Part shown: positions 45,424-55,276 of the stretch, piece by piece
Layout: every line of letters starts with the position of its first letter
Position numbering within the stretch: position 1 is the first letter of the stretch
NCBI GenBank assembly: GCA_018141785.1
Contig: CP073341.1
Coordinates: 1,591,422-1,655,421, forward strand
Length of the DNA stretch: 64,000 bases
Reading direction: 5' to 3'
Origin: Candidatus Paraprochloron terpiosi LD05
GTDB lineage: Bacteria > Cyanobacteriota > Cyanobacteriia > Cyanobacteriales > Prochloraceae
Notes under the pieces: model-generated
Told to the model about the DNA's origin: nothing
The model's input: only the letters and a program-made list of their open reading frames with translations
The model's database searches: none
Translations under genes and position numbers: made by a program

Positions 45424-47277
45424 TTAATAAATAAACTTTCCCTTTCTGTTAATATAACGATATTGCTCCTCAATTGTCACTTCTGCCATACCAGAAAAAA
45501 AGTTACTGGCTAAATCGAATTGAGGTTCAATCACCCACTGTCCTACCTTATTAATATAGCCCCACTTTTGATTTATTTTCACCGCAGCCAGTCCTTGAGT
45601 AAATCCCAAAGTGGCATCAAATTTAGGTTCGATGATAGTTAAACCAGTCTTGTCAATGAAACCCCATTTTTGTCCCCTAGTAATAAATCTCAAAAATTTA
45701 ATCGGCATGAGAACAGGTGCTAATCCTTCAGCAAAGTTCAAAGCTTCATTAAACTGGGGTTGAATAACTAAAGTTCCTTGAGAATTAATATAGCCCCACT
45801 TATTATTAATCTGCACTGCGGCGAGATTTTCTGCAAAGTCTCGACCATTATCTCGGGGAGGAATAACTATTTGTCCCGTTTGGTCAATGTAGCCCCATTT
45901 GGAACCGGTCATCACCCTTGCTAACCCCTGAGAAAAGCTGGCTGCACCATCAAACTGAGGGGGAATGACAGTGGTTCCGGTTTGGTCGATATACCCCCAC
46001 TTATCGCTAATTCTTACCAGTGCTAACCCTTCAGCAAAGGTGAATGCTTCATGAAACTGAGGTGGAATAACCATTTCTCCTGTCTCATCAATATAACCCC
46101 ATTTTTGAATTATTCCCAACCACTTACCGATTTTGACTGCTGCTAGTCCTTGGGCAAAGTTCAGGGCAACCTTAAACTGAGGATGGATAGTTATAAAACC
46201 TTTCTGATTGATATAACCCCATTTTTTGCCCATTTGAATTGCTGCTAATCCGGTGTCTGAAAACTCTCTCGCTCCATCAAATTGTAACCCGATGGCCATT
46301 TTGCCCATTTGATTGATATAACCATATTTGCCATCAATTACCACGGGTCTGAGAGAGGTAGTAGCAGTGGCTGATTTTCTCTTTGTCTTTCTTACCCCGC
46401 TTTCCACCTTCAGGTCTGCTAATATCTGCCTTGCTGACTGATAGCGGTGTCTGGTGGCCATTTGCACCATCTTGTCCAGAATTTGTCCCAACTTATTGCT
46501 GACAGGGGTCTTTAAATAATGCCGCCAGGCCCAGTTATTTTCACTAGTGCTAAATAACTCAAAAGGGTCAACTTCTGTGAGTAAATGAATGCAAGTTACC
46601 CCCAAACTATAGATATCGCTAGGAAAATCTGCTTTACCCAATCCTTGTTCTGGTGCTGTATACTGAGGAGTACCGATGACTGTTCCTGTTTTTAATAACC
46701 CTGTTCCCGTAGCGAACTTAGCAGCGCCAAAATCAACTAAAACTAGCTGTTCATCGGAGCGACGGCGAATGATGTTTTCCGGTTTGATATCCCGGTGAAT
46801 TACCCTATGGTCGTGGACAAATTGCAGTACGGGGAGTAAACTATTGAGCAATTGGCGAATCTGGGTTTGGGAGAAGGAACCCTCTATTGCTAGTTCCTCG
46901 GTTAAATTTTGCCCATCCACGAACTCTTGGATTAAATATAACCTACCGTTATGCTGGAAATATGCCAACAACTCGGGAATTTGGTCGTGTTTACCCAACT
47001 CATCCAATCTAATTGCTTCTTGCTGAAATAATTGGGCTGCTTTCTCCAAGGTTTTCGTCCCTTTTGTCTGAGGTAGAAATTGCTTAATGACGCAGGGAGG
47101 TTTGGAGGGTTTATCTTCATCCACTGCTAAGAAAGTTTTGCCAAAACCACCTTGACCGATTTGTTTTAAAGCGCGGTAACGCTCTCGCAACAGCAACTTG
47201 GAACCACAATACTGACAAAACTTATTGTGCTTAGGATTTTCCGGTTTGTGGCAGTTAGGATTAAGACAATAGCTCAT
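45424..47277 (-). CDS. Ser/Thr protein kinase with C-terminal WG repeats (copy 1)
   Basis: The 617-residue protein opens with a zinc ribbon (YCLNPNCHKP ... FCQYCGSKL), then a kinase domain with RALKQIGQGGFGKTFLAVD (glycine loop), VIHRDIKPENII (catalytic loop), VDFGAAKF (DFG) and GTPQYTAPEQ (activation segment). From about residue 310 come some ten WG beta repeats (typical KWGYIDQTGTTVIPPQFDGA). Cyanobacterial kinases of this kind respond to unknown signals, and the WG repeats may bind ligand or partner. It lies 43 bases downstream of a paralogue on the same strand, so co-transcription is likely. Confidence 0.9.
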   Translation of the reverse strand: MSYCLNPNCHKPENPKHNKFCQYCGSKLLLRERYRALKQIGQGGFGKTFLAVDEDKPSKPPCVIKQFLPQTKGTKTLEKAAQLFQQEAIRLDELGKHDQIPELLAYFQHNGRLYLIQEFVDGQNLTEELAIEGSFSQTQIRQLLNSLLPVLQFVHDHRVIHRDIKPENIIRRRSDEQLVLVDFGAAKFATGTGLLKTGTVIGTPQYTAPEQGLGKADFPSDIYSLGVTCIHLLTEVDPFELFSTSENNWAWRHYLKTPVSNKLGQILDKMVQMATRHRYQSARQILADLKVESGVRKTKRKSATATTSLRPVVIDGKYGYINQMGKMAIGLQFDGAREFSDTGLAAIQMGKKWGYINQKGFITIHPQFKVALNFAQGLAAVKIGKWLGIIQKWGYIDETGEMVIPPQFHEAFTFAEGLALVRISDKWGYIDQTGTTVIPPQFDGAASFSQGLARVMTGSKWGYIDQTGQIVIPPRDNGRDFAENLAAVQINNKWGYINSQGTLVIQPQFNEALNFAEGLAPVLMPIKFLRFITRGQKWGFIDKTGLTIIEPKFDATLGFTQGLAAVKINQKWGYINKVGQWVIEPQFDLASNFFSGMAEVTIEEQYRYINRKGKFIY

Positions 47278-47319
47278 TTTTTAATATAACATAATCTAAT
47301 ACAATACTATTATAGCAAT

Positions 47320-48924
47320 TTACTTTGTAAGAAAATTACCATGTTTATCGATATAGTGAATTTTGTCAATATTCAATCCCTCATTGGACTTGCTTTTTAG
47401 CATCACTTCTGTCCGTCCATTATGAAACCTGGAACCATGCCTAAACTGAGGCTTAATGACCATGTGTCCTTGAGTATTGATATAACCCCACTCCTGGGAG
47501 ATTACCACTGCTGCCAGTCCTTGGGCAAAGTGTCCAGCATAATCGAACTGAGGTGCGATGACTATCCGCCCCATTCTATCAATATAGCCCCATTTGCCGA
47601 CTTTAGCCAGTCCTTGGCAAAACCTCTCTGCATCATCGAACTGAGGCTGAATAAATAGTTTTCCGTTTACTTGAATGTAACCCCACTGGTTATCGATTTT
47701 AACCTTTCCCAGCCCTTCTGAGAATTTATCCGCTGCATCGAAGATAAGTCTAGTTACGACTTTTCCTTCCTTGTCTGCGTAACCCCATTTAGTACCGATA
47801 GCAACTGGTTCTGGTGGGGGTAAGTCTGAAGGTGGTAGAGTCTGGGATATGGGGATAGAAGAAGTGCTTCTTTGCTCTCTGACGAACAAATCTTCCTGAG
47901 AACTCCAAAAAGAGTTATCTTGTTCGGAGGATATTTCAATGAGAGTGTTAGCCTGCTGACTACTATTCAGCCCTCGGGGTAAGGAGACAGAATCGCCTAC
48001 CGGTTCTGGGGAACACCCTATACTGACAGAAGGATTTGGTGGTGGTAGAGTCTTGAGATCCTCACTTATTGTCCCTACTGAGTGGTAGCGATGATTAGTT
48101 CCTTTCTGAATCATTTTATCTAAGATTTCTCCCAGACTTTCTGTAATTGAGGTTCTGAGGTAATCCCACCATCTCCAGCGATCGTCTCCATTGTCGAACA
48201 AATCATAGGGTTCTACACCAGTCAAAAGATGGATCGAAGTGACTCCCAGACTGTAAATATCGCTGCGAAAATCTATTTTACCCAATAACTGCTCTGGTGC
48301 TGCATAACCGGGAGTGCCGATCTCCGTTCCCGATGTTCTATCTTCCGTTCCTCTCACAAACTTAGCCGCACCGAAATCCACTAACACTAACTGCTCTGAT
48401 CCCTGCTGCCGAATGATATTTTCTGGTTTGATGTCCCGGTGAATTACCCGATGCTGATGAATGAATTGTAGCACGGGCAGTATATTCTCCAGGAATTGCC
48501 GCACCTTTATTTCGTTAAATGCACCTTTCTCTTTTAGTTCTTGGGCTAAATTGTGTCCCTGGATAAATTCTTGAACTAAATAGAGTTCACCGTCACTTTC
48601 AAAATGAGCTAAAAGTTCTGGAATTTGCTCGTGCTGCCCCAACTGATCCAGACACATTGCTTCTGCTTTAAATAATTTAGCAGCTTTTTCGACTCTTTTC
48701 GTACCTTTTGCTGAGGGAAGAAATTGCTTGATGAGGCAATAAGGTTTGGTAGGTTTGGACTCATCCCATGCTAACAAGGTTTTGCCAAATCCCCCTTGAC
48801 CAATCTTTTTTAAACAGCGGTAACGCTCTTTTAGCAATAAAAGCGCCCCACAAAGGGAGCAAAACTTGTTTGTGATTTGGGAACTTTCCGGTTTGGGACA
48901 GTCGGGATTAAGGCAATAGCTCAT
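47320..48924 (-). CDS. Ser/Thr protein kinase with WG repeats (copy 2)
   Basis: The 534-residue paralogue has the same order: zinc ribbon (YCLNPDCPKP ... FCSLCGAL), kinase with IGQGGFGKTLLAWD, VIHRDIKPENII, VDFGAAKF and GTPGYAAPEQ, then a linker of about 85 residues rich in Ser and Pro, and only four or five WG repeats (KWGYADKEGKVVTRLIFDAA). The kinase core is close to copy 1, which points to tandem duplication followed by change in repeat number. All catalytic residues are present. It is the upstream gene of the two. Confidence 0.9.
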   Translation of the reverse strand: MSYCLNPDCPKPESSQITNKFCSLCGALLLLKERYRCLKKIGQGGFGKTLLAWDESKPTKPYCLIKQFLPSAKGTKRVEKAAKLFKAEAMCLDQLGQHEQIPELLAHFESDGELYLVQEFIQGHNLAQELKEKGAFNEIKVRQFLENILPVLQFIHQHRVIHRDIKPENIIRQQGSEQLVLVDFGAAKFVRGTEDRTSGTEIGTPGYAAPEQLLGKIDFRSDIYSLGVTSIHLLTGVEPYDLFDNGDDRWRWWDYLRTSITESLGEILDKMIQKGTNHRYHSVGTISEDLKTLPPPNPSVSIGCSPEPVGDSVSLPRGLNSSQQANTLIEISSEQDNSFWSSQEDLFVREQRSTSSIPISQTLPPSDLPPPEPVAIGTKWGYADKEGKVVTRLIFDAADKFSEGLGKVKIDNQWGYIQVNGKLFIQPQFDDAERFCQGLAKVGKWGYIDRMGRIVIAPQFDYAGHFAQGLAAVVISQEWGYINTQGHMVIKPQFRHGSRFHNGRTEVMLKSKSNEGLNIDKIHYIDKHGNFLTK

Positions 48925-49197
48925 CTTAGAAAGCCATCAGATGATATTAATTTGGATATGGCAAACCCATCATAACGTGTCTTTCTGGGTGAATCGCTTT
49001 TTTGGAAAGCCTTAAAATATCTTCACAGCTTTTCACCTTTTAATCCCAATTTCGGGTATTTTATTCCATCAGAGCTGCATCACTTCAGTATTTACAGTAG
49101 TAATTTTATAATTTATCAACTAAACCTATACCCCAGGACCAATAAAATTGTAAGATTTATTTAATCATCCTAATTGTTATAAGAGGTACAATACCCT

Positions 49198-51399
49198 ATG
49201 ACCGCAGATACCACAATACCAGCATTTTGTCAAGGAATATCTTATTTTGGTCAGGAATTGCCGGGTATGAGGGAATATGGCACTAATGCTGCGATCCGGG
49301 TCGCCCCCAATACCAAATCCATTTCCTCCCCTTCTTCCCCTGCTGCTGTTTTCCAAACCCTCCTGGCTGCAGATGCTTTGCGTTATCTAACCTTGCAGAT
49401 AACTGCTAGTAAAGCTTCGGGACACCCTGGGGGCTTTGCTAGTATTGCCGACACGATTGCGGCTTTGGTTATGCTGGGTTATAAACATATTATCACAGAA
49501 GTGGGACACCATGCTCCTGGGTTTTACAGCAATATGTTCCTAGATCGCTCCCTAGAAACCATGGGGATCAAAACCGTAGCGGACATGGCAGAAAGGTTCC
49601 GGGAAATGCACGGACTCCTGGGACATCTTTCCGGTCAAATTCCCGGACTGCTGAATCCCGCAGGACCTCTAGGACAAGGACAGCATTTCGCCATGGCTGG
49701 GGCAAAACTCCATCCGGGTATCTTGTTTCCGGTCACTATTGGGGACGGAGGTTTGGGAGAACCCTACGTCATGAGCAGTTTCGGTCACTTCCACACTGCC
49801 TACCCCCAAGTTACCAACTTCCTCCCCATTTTAGTTTGGAATGGCTATTCCCAGGAACACCACAGTATGGTGTCTACCAAGTCTAATGAGGAAATGATTG
49901 CCTACTGGCAGTCCCATGGCTTTGAACAAGTTATTTTAGTTAATGCCAAAGATTACGATGATACTAACCAATCTGGTGCTTATGTGGATAGCACTCAGTT
50001 CTCCTTTCCCCAACGACTAGCATTCACACAAGCAGTGTTGGAAGCTACGGATAAAGCGGCAAAGTCTGCCTTGGGGGGAAAACTCACTGTCCTGATAGTC
50101 AAACAACTGAAAGGGGCTGGGGTACACAAACGGGGAGCACAGTCTCACAATCTTTATCCTGGGGATACTTTGGAGAAAGATTACATTGTCAGTGCTTTAA
50201 AAGCTCGCGCTTTGTCTCCCGCAGCTTGGGAATTAGTACGGACCAACTTTGAACGGGCTGGGGGAGGTTCAGCGGTTGATACGGTGGTGACGGAGAAGGA
50301 ATTGCCTTTACCGGAACTGGGACCATTACCTTTACAAGAGTTTCCAGTAGGGGAAGCAAAGCAAGTTGCTACCACTGCTATGGGAGAATTGGTGGCTCAT
50401 GTAGGTAAGCAAGACCCTAATTTCGTCATTACTAACGCCGACGGGAATGCTGCTTCCGGCATTAATAATATCAATATGGCTCTGAAAATCCTCCACCCCA
50501 CACCCGATGATATCTATTTTCAAGGGCCGAAAGGACAAGTATATGAACCATTATCAGAAGACGCTTGCGCTGGGTTAGCTGCTGCTCTATCCTTATTTGG
50601 TGCCCGGACTTTGTGGTGTTCCTACGAGTCCTTTGCTATCAATGGTGTGCCTATTTGGCAGACTGTTACTCAAGCTATGGCAGAATTACGCCATGTAACT
50701 CCTGCTACTATTACTTTATTTACTGCGGGGGCATTGGAACAAGGACGAAATGGCTGGACTCATCAGCGCCCTGAGATTGAGAATTACTTTGGCTCCATGA
50801 TGCGCAATGGAAACATTTTCCCCCTGTTTCCCTGTGATGCTAATGCTATTCAAGTCTGTTATCAATGGGCGTTGTCAAGGAAAAACCAGGGTATTATTAT
50901 TACCGCCAGTAAGTCACCTTTACCTATCCGTACCACCTTTTCCCAAACTCAGCAAGCATTGGAGGATGGGGCTGTGGTATTGCAGGAAACCCCTGGGAAG
51001 AAGATGGTTACTTTTGCGGTTATTGGAGATATTACCTTAATTCCTGTTTTTGCTGGGGCTGCTCAATTAGAAGAGCAAGGAATAGGGACTCGCATTGTTT
51101 CCGTTCTCAGTCCTCGGCGCTTGTATCGTCCCGATGATATAGGGTGGCAAAGTTGTACAGAATCAGATGGTCATTTTTTGGATGATGCTGGGTTTGAAAG
51201 GTTATTTGGAGGAGATGTTCTTATTGGTGTTACTGGGGGTGCTAGTGGCATGTTGGAACCCATTATGCTCCGAAGTACTGTAAAGCGGGATGTTTTTGCT
51301 TGGCGACGAGGAGAAACTGCTGCTAGTGCTGGGGAAATAATGGTTTATAATGGTTTGACGGCGGAAGCTTTGGCAAAACGAGCAACTGAATTACTTTAA
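49198..51399 (+). CDS. Transketolase-like TPP-dependent enzyme
   Basis: The 733-residue protein has the two TPP-binding halves of transketolases. In the N-terminal half are SKASGHPGGFASIAD, GLLGHLSGQIPG, TIGDGGLGEPYVMSSFGHF (TPP-diphosphate region GDG) and GAGVHKRGAQSHNLYPGDT. The pyrimidine half has PNFVITNADGNAASGI, YEPLSEDACAGLAAALSLFG (catalytic Glu region) and TAGALEQGRNGWTHQRPEIE. It is not the standard TktA. It resembles a second transketolase-like or phosphoketolase-like family in cyanobacteria whose substrate I cannot name. The start at 49198 follows ATAAGAGGTAC. Confidence 0.7.
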   Translation: MTADTTIPAFCQGISYFGQELPGMREYGTNAAIRVAPNTKSISSPSSPAAVFQTLLAADALRYLTLQITASKASGHPGGFASIADTIAALVMLGYKHIITEVGHHAPGFYSNMFLDRSLETMGIKTVADMAERFREMHGLLGHLSGQIPGLLNPAGPLGQGQHFAMAGAKLHPGILFPVTIGDGGLGEPYVMSSFGHFHTAYPQVTNFLPILVWNGYSQEHHSMVSTKSNEEMIAYWQSHGFEQVILVNAKDYDDTNQSGAYVDSTQFSFPQRLAFTQAVLEATDKAAKSALGGKLTVLIVKQLKGAGVHKRGAQSHNLYPGDTLEKDYIVSALKARALSPAAWELVRTNFERAGGGSAVDTVVTEKELPLPELGPLPLQEFPVGEAKQVATTAMGELVAHVGKQDPNFVITNADGNAASGINNINMALKILHPTPDDIYFQGPKGQVYEPLSEDACAGLAAALSLFGARTLWCSYESFAINGVPIWQTVTQAMAELRHVTPATITLFTAGALEQGRNGWTHQRPEIENYFGSMMRNGNIFPLFPCDANAIQVCYQWALSRKNQGIIITASKSPLPIRTTFSQTQQALEDGAVVLQETPGKKMVTFAVIGDITLIPVFAGAAQLEEQGIGTRIVSVLSPRRLYRPDDIGWQSCTESDGHFLDDAGFERLFGGDVLIGVTGGASGMLEPIMLRSTVKRDVFAWRRGETAASAGEIMVYNGLTAEALAKRATELL

Positions 51400-51402
51400 T
51401 TG

Positions 51403-51425
51403 GTAGGGTGGGCATTGCCCACCTT
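51403..51425. repeat. GGGTGGGCATTGCCCACC palindrome
   Basis: A perfect palindrome next to the stop of the transketolase-like gene, led by GGTA. Same family as 27163-27183 and 41878-41900. Confidence 0.75.
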
Positions 51426-51506
51426 GGAAACTTCTCCTCCTCCCCTCTCTTCTCTGTGTTACCGGCGTTCAGCGGTTTAATAAAAAGTATTTATAATCTA
51501 TTGCCA

Positions 51507-51752
51507 ATGTTACAAATAATTGTCTTAATCCTTATTATGGCAGTAAGCTTTGCTTTTTGGTTCTATTTAAAAGGCAACTCTGGAAAACCTTTAGGTGGTT
51601 TCCGTTCCTCTCCTCTTAAAAGGGAATTATTGCGACGAGTATCTCCAGAAACAGCTGAGAGATTAATTGCTTCGGAAAGGGCTAAACATCCGGGAAAATC
51701 GGAGCATTGGTATTTGGATAAGGTGATCTACGATTTGAAGCGTGGACGGTAG
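51507..51752 (+). CDS. Small single-pass membrane protein
   Basis: From the ATG at 51507 the protein is 81 residues with an N-terminal helix (IIVLILIMAVSFAFWFYL) and a basic cytoplasmic tail ending HWYLDKVIYDLKRGR. Text such as SPETAERLIASERAKHPGKS looks conserved among cyanobacteria. The start further upstream would run through the palindromic repeat, so I reject it. No function known. Confidence 0.6.
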   Translation: MLQIIVLILIMAVSFAFWFYLKGNSGKPLGGFRSSPLKRELLRRVSPETAERLIASERAKHPGKSEHWYLDKVIYDLKRGR

Positions 51753-51828
51753 GTTGAATCTAATATTAAGTTTTGTAACATTGTTCAACAAATCACGAGG
51801 TAAATGTTACTACGGAGGTATGAGTGAG

Positions 51829-51869
51829 AATGGCAAGTACCCCATTCAGGGGAAGGGGGTTTTGCCATT
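51829..51869 (+). terminator. Two-part hairpin after the small membrane protein
   Basis: AATGGCAA (51829-51836) pairs with TTGCCATT (51862-51869), and inside it CCCC pairs with GGGG. No T tract follows on the plus strand, so the terminator call is tentative. Confidence 0.4.
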
Positions 51870-51891
51870 ACTTCTTGCCTACTCTAGGTTG

Positions 51892-52507
51892 TTAATCTTT
51901 TTCTGCCGCTCCGTTTTTTGAGCTATTCCATTTCTTTAGGCTTTTCACTCCGAAAACTAAATCTAAGAAACCGATAGGCAGGTATCCTTTATAGCCAAAA
52001 GGTACTTCTGTTAGGACGAAGGAATCTCGGAGTTGTTGTTGGGAGGCGGCGTTTATGTTAATACCCTGTGTGCTCCCATCGTTAAGCGGATAAATTATTT
52101 GAAAATCTGCACCTGTTCTTACAGCACATTGGGCATTACGACAACCAAATATAGAACCAATTTGGAATATATTTGTTAAGTTTGCACGATTTCCTGTAAT
52201 AGTTCCACTCCATTCGTCTCCGCTGAAAGCATTTGTTCTTTGAGGATTAGTGTTTAATCTCAAAGTCAAAGTTGGATCTGTCGTATCTGTTACCGTGATA
52301 TTTATATTAGAAACATTCCTCCAAGTAAAAGTGTTATCTGCTTCTGGGACTATTTCTAACGTTCCCGTTGCTATATGGGGGCCTGTTCTTCCGGTAACAC
52401 TTAGCCCCGGAGCGTCGCTTCTCCAACTAAATCGGTAGGTAATCGCCCAGGCTGGTTGTACCGTGGTCAAAAAAAAAACTTGAGGTTTTTTTTAATAAAC
52501 CTTGCAT
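51892..52507 (-). pseudogene. Secreted protein with homopolymer frameshift in its signal peptide
   Basis: The 192-codon frame at 51892-52470 begins only with TTG, but a better start lies at ATG 52507, behind a strong AAGGAG with five to six bases spacing. That ATG reads MQGLLKKTSSFFF and then falls out of frame at a run of ten T residues (52469-52478 on the minus strand), ending after 26 codons. One T fewer would give MQGLLKKTSSFFLTTVQPAW-A joined to AITYRFSW, a signal peptide with cleavage after AWA. The mature part is beta-rich with one CRNAQC pair. The C-terminal TEVPFGYKGYLPIGFLDLVF and basic end resemble a degenerate PEP-CTERM-type sorting tail. Confidence 0.6.
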
Positions 52508-52529
52508 GACAACTCCTTATAGTTGGAAG

Positions 52530-52550
52530 CCCCGTCTCTTTAGAGCGGGG
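52530..52550. terminator. CCCCG...CGGGG hairpin between glgP and the secreted protein gene
   Basis: CCCCG and CGGGG pair, extended by CTC/GAG inside a TTTA loop. It lies 21 bases after the glgP stop and 23 bases before the next ATG on the same strand. There is no T tract, so it could be an attenuator or a small repeat. Confidence 0.4.
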
Positions 52551-52571
52551 TGTTAACTACATTGTAATATA

Positions 52572-55127
52572 CTATTTCAGAATTTTCAAGTTAGCATATG
52601 CTTGATGATATTCTTCTACTTCAATCTTAACGGGGTTGGCCCGCCAAATTTCCTCTATGTACTCGCGAATAGTGCGATCGGAGGAGAATTTACCCATCCG
52701 TGCTGCATTGAGAATAGACATGCGGATCCAATTTTCCCGATCTAAATAAGCTTGGCTAATCTTGTCTTGACAGTCAGCATATGGTTGGTAGTCAGCTAGA
52801 AGCATGTACTTGTCCTTCTGGAGCAGAGAGTAGACAATGGGTTGAAATAAATTCTCATCCCCATGGGAGAAGCAACCATGAGCAATGCGATCGATGACTT
52901 GTTTTAATTCAGCATTGCTGTTATAGTAGTCCCAGGGATTATATCCCTTCTCTTTTAATTCTCCTACTTCTTGAGCGGTTAAACCAAACAAGAAGAAGTT
53001 TTCCGCTCCCACTTCCTCTCGAATCTCGATATTAGCACCGTCAAGAGTACCTACAGTTAAAGCACCATTCATGGCAAACTTCATATTTCCAGTACCGGAA
53101 GCTTCCTTACCAGCAGTGGAAATTTGCTCTGAGAGATCGGCAGCAGGATAAATGCGCTCCCCTAAGGAGACATTAAAGTTAGCCAGGAAAACCACTTTGA
53201 TACGTCCCCGCACTTCAGGATCCTTATTCACTACTTCCCCAACAGCATTAATGAGCTTGATAATCAATTTTGCCATAAAGTAACCCGGTGCTGCCTTGCC
53301 ACCAAAGATAAAGGTGCGAGGAACCAGATCCATTTCTGGATTTGCTTTCAGACGATTGTACAGAGCGATAATATGGAGAACATCCAGAAGTTGACGCTTA
53401 TACTCGTGAATCCGCTTTACTTGGATATCGAAGATAGAATGGGGATCCACTTCAATAGAGTTGTGGTGTTGGATATAGTCAGCTAGTTGCTGCTTATTCT
53501 CTTGCTTAATCTTATCCCAGCTTTGGCAAAATTCCTTGTCTTCCACAAAAGCTTCTAATTTTTCCAGCTGAGACAAATCTTTCACCCAACCATCCCCAAT
53601 TTTCGAGGTAATCAACTGAGCCAATTTCTGGTTACACTGTAACATCCAGCGTCGGGGAGTCACTCCATTAGTCTTATTGTAGAATTTTTCTGGCCAAATT
53701 TGGGCAATCTCCTTGAGAGTTTCTTGTTGAAGCAATTGGGTATGGAGTGCTGCTACCCCATTAATAGCATGACTCCCCACACAGGCTAAATGAGCCATGC
53801 GCACTGCTTTCTCTGGAAACTCCTGAATAATGGACAGTTTCGAGAGGAAGTCCGGTAAATCTGCCCGATCTGGATACCAAGTGCGCACGTCTTCCAGGAA
53901 GAAATGGTTAATGCGATAGATAATATCCAAATGTCTGGGTAAAAGATAACCCAACAGATCCACGGGCCACCTTTCCAAGGCTTCCGGCATGAGGGTATGA
54001 TTAGTATAGGCAAAAGTCTTTTGAGTAATTTGCCAAGCCTTATCCCAGTCCATATCATGTTCATCTAACAGTAGTCGCATCAACTCAGCAATGGCGATCG
54101 CCGGATGAGTATCATTGAGTTGAATGGCGAATTTTTCCCAGAAGTTATCTAAAGTGGGGTGTTTGCGCAGGTGAGTGCGAATCATATCCTGCAAAGACGC
54201 GGAAACGAAGAAAAACTGTTGTTCCAAGCGCAATTGTCGTCCCTGAGGAGTATTATCATTGGGATACAGTACCTTAGAAATAGTCTCGGAAGTCATCTTC
54301 TGAGCCACTGCATCGTCATAGTTCCCCGCGTTGAATGCCGCAAAGTCAAAATCCTCTTCTTCACTAGCTACTGCCTTCCAGAGACGCAAGAAATTCACCG
54401 TATTAGTGTTGTATCCTGGTACAGGGGTATCATAAGGTACAGCAGTTACCGTTCGACCGGGAATCCAAGCCATGCGAGAATTCCCCTTATAATCGTGGTA
54501 GATTTCAGTATGACCCCCAAATTTTACCTCCACAGTGGCTTCTGGACGGCGAATTTCCCAAGGATTACCATACCGTAACCAATTATCCGGCATTTCAACC
54601 TGCCAGCCATCCTTTATTCCCTGGTGAAAAATGCCAAACTCATAGCGAATGCCGTAACCAATAGCAGGAATCTCCAAAGTAGCCAAAGAATCCAGGAAAC
54701 AAGCTGCTAACCGTCCTAAACCCCCATTTCCCAGACCCGGATCCGGTTCTTGTTCGATTAAATCAGACAGCTCCAATCCCGACTCCTGAACCACCTCTTT
54801 CATGAGGTCGTAGATCCCCAAGCTAATGAGGTTATTGCTCAAATGACGACCCATAAGAAACTCCGCTGACAGGTAGCAAACCACCTTCACATCCTGTTCA
54901 AAATAGGTCTTCACCGTCTTATTCCAACGGTGCAGCAGGCGATCGCGCACTGTATAAGCTAAAGCCATGTAATAATCTTTAGGGGTGGCTAAGGACTCAT
55001 ATTTGCCCTGAGTATAGAAAAGGTGATCGGCAAAGGCGCGCTTGAGAGCTGCTTTACTCATCCCAGTGCGATCGTCTTCAACTTTAATGGTGGGGGCGCA
55101 GGTTATCTTACTATTTGCGGTTTGCAC
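52572..55127 (-). CDS. glgP: Glycogen phosphorylase
   Basis: GlgP releases glucose-1-phosphate from glycogen. The 851-residue protein is full length. Family signatures include EQEPDPGLGNGGLGRLAACF near residue 125, VQLPYDTPVPGY-like TAVPYDTPVPGYNTNTVNFL near 235, INDTHPA-type QLNDTHPAIAIAELMRLL and the PLP-lysine motif EASGTGNMKFAMNGALTVGT near 680. The N-terminal regulatory phosphorylation site of animal enzymes is absent, as expected. It is probably the first gene before the secreted-protein gene. Upstream, at 55128-55276, there is no gene. Confidence 0.97.
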   Translation of the reverse strand: MQTANSKITCAPTIKVEDDRTGMSKAALKRAFADHLFYTQGKYESLATPKDYYMALAYTVRDRLLHRWNKTVKTYFEQDVKVVCYLSAEFLMGRHLSNNLISLGIYDLMKEVVQESGLELSDLIEQEPDPGLGNGGLGRLAACFLDSLATLEIPAIGYGIRYEFGIFHQGIKDGWQVEMPDNWLRYGNPWEIRRPEATVEVKFGGHTEIYHDYKGNSRMAWIPGRTVTAVPYDTPVPGYNTNTVNFLRLWKAVASEEEDFDFAAFNAGNYDDAVAQKMTSETISKVLYPNDNTPQGRQLRLEQQFFFVSASLQDMIRTHLRKHPTLDNFWEKFAIQLNDTHPAIAIAELMRLLLDEHDMDWDKAWQITQKTFAYTNHTLMPEALERWPVDLLGYLLPRHLDIIYRINHFFLEDVRTWYPDRADLPDFLSKLSIIQEFPEKAVRMAHLACVGSHAINGVAALHTQLLQQETLKEIAQIWPEKFYNKTNGVTPRRWMLQCNQKLAQLITSKIGDGWVKDLSQLEKLEAFVEDKEFCQSWDKIKQENKQQLADYIQHHNSIEVDPHSIFDIQVKRIHEYKRQLLDVLHIIALYNRLKANPEMDLVPRTFIFGGKAAPGYFMAKLIIKLINAVGEVVNKDPEVRGRIKVVFLANFNVSLGERIYPAADLSEQISTAGKEASGTGNMKFAMNGALTVGTLDGANIEIREEVGAENFFLFGLTAQEVGELKEKGYNPWDYYNSNAELKQVIDRIAHGCFSHGDENLFQPIVYSLLQKDKYMLLADYQPYADCQDKISQAYLDRENWIRMSILNAARMGKFSSDRTIREYIEEIWRANPVKIEVEEYHQAYANLKILK

Positions 55128-55276
55128 GAGTTCCTTCTACTCCTCTATTATACATTGGGTAGTGTTATTTGTACCATTTCTTCCCCGAGGCAACCCAATT
55201 CTTAATAATCTCTTTTTGATGGAACCGGGAACGGGGAACCGGGAATGGATAGCACATAAATACATAACTAAATGTT

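Noticed and set aside
50181..50538. Two minus-strand frames within the transketolase-like gene
   Set aside because: Antisense to strongly conserved TPP-domain coding sequence without start signals.
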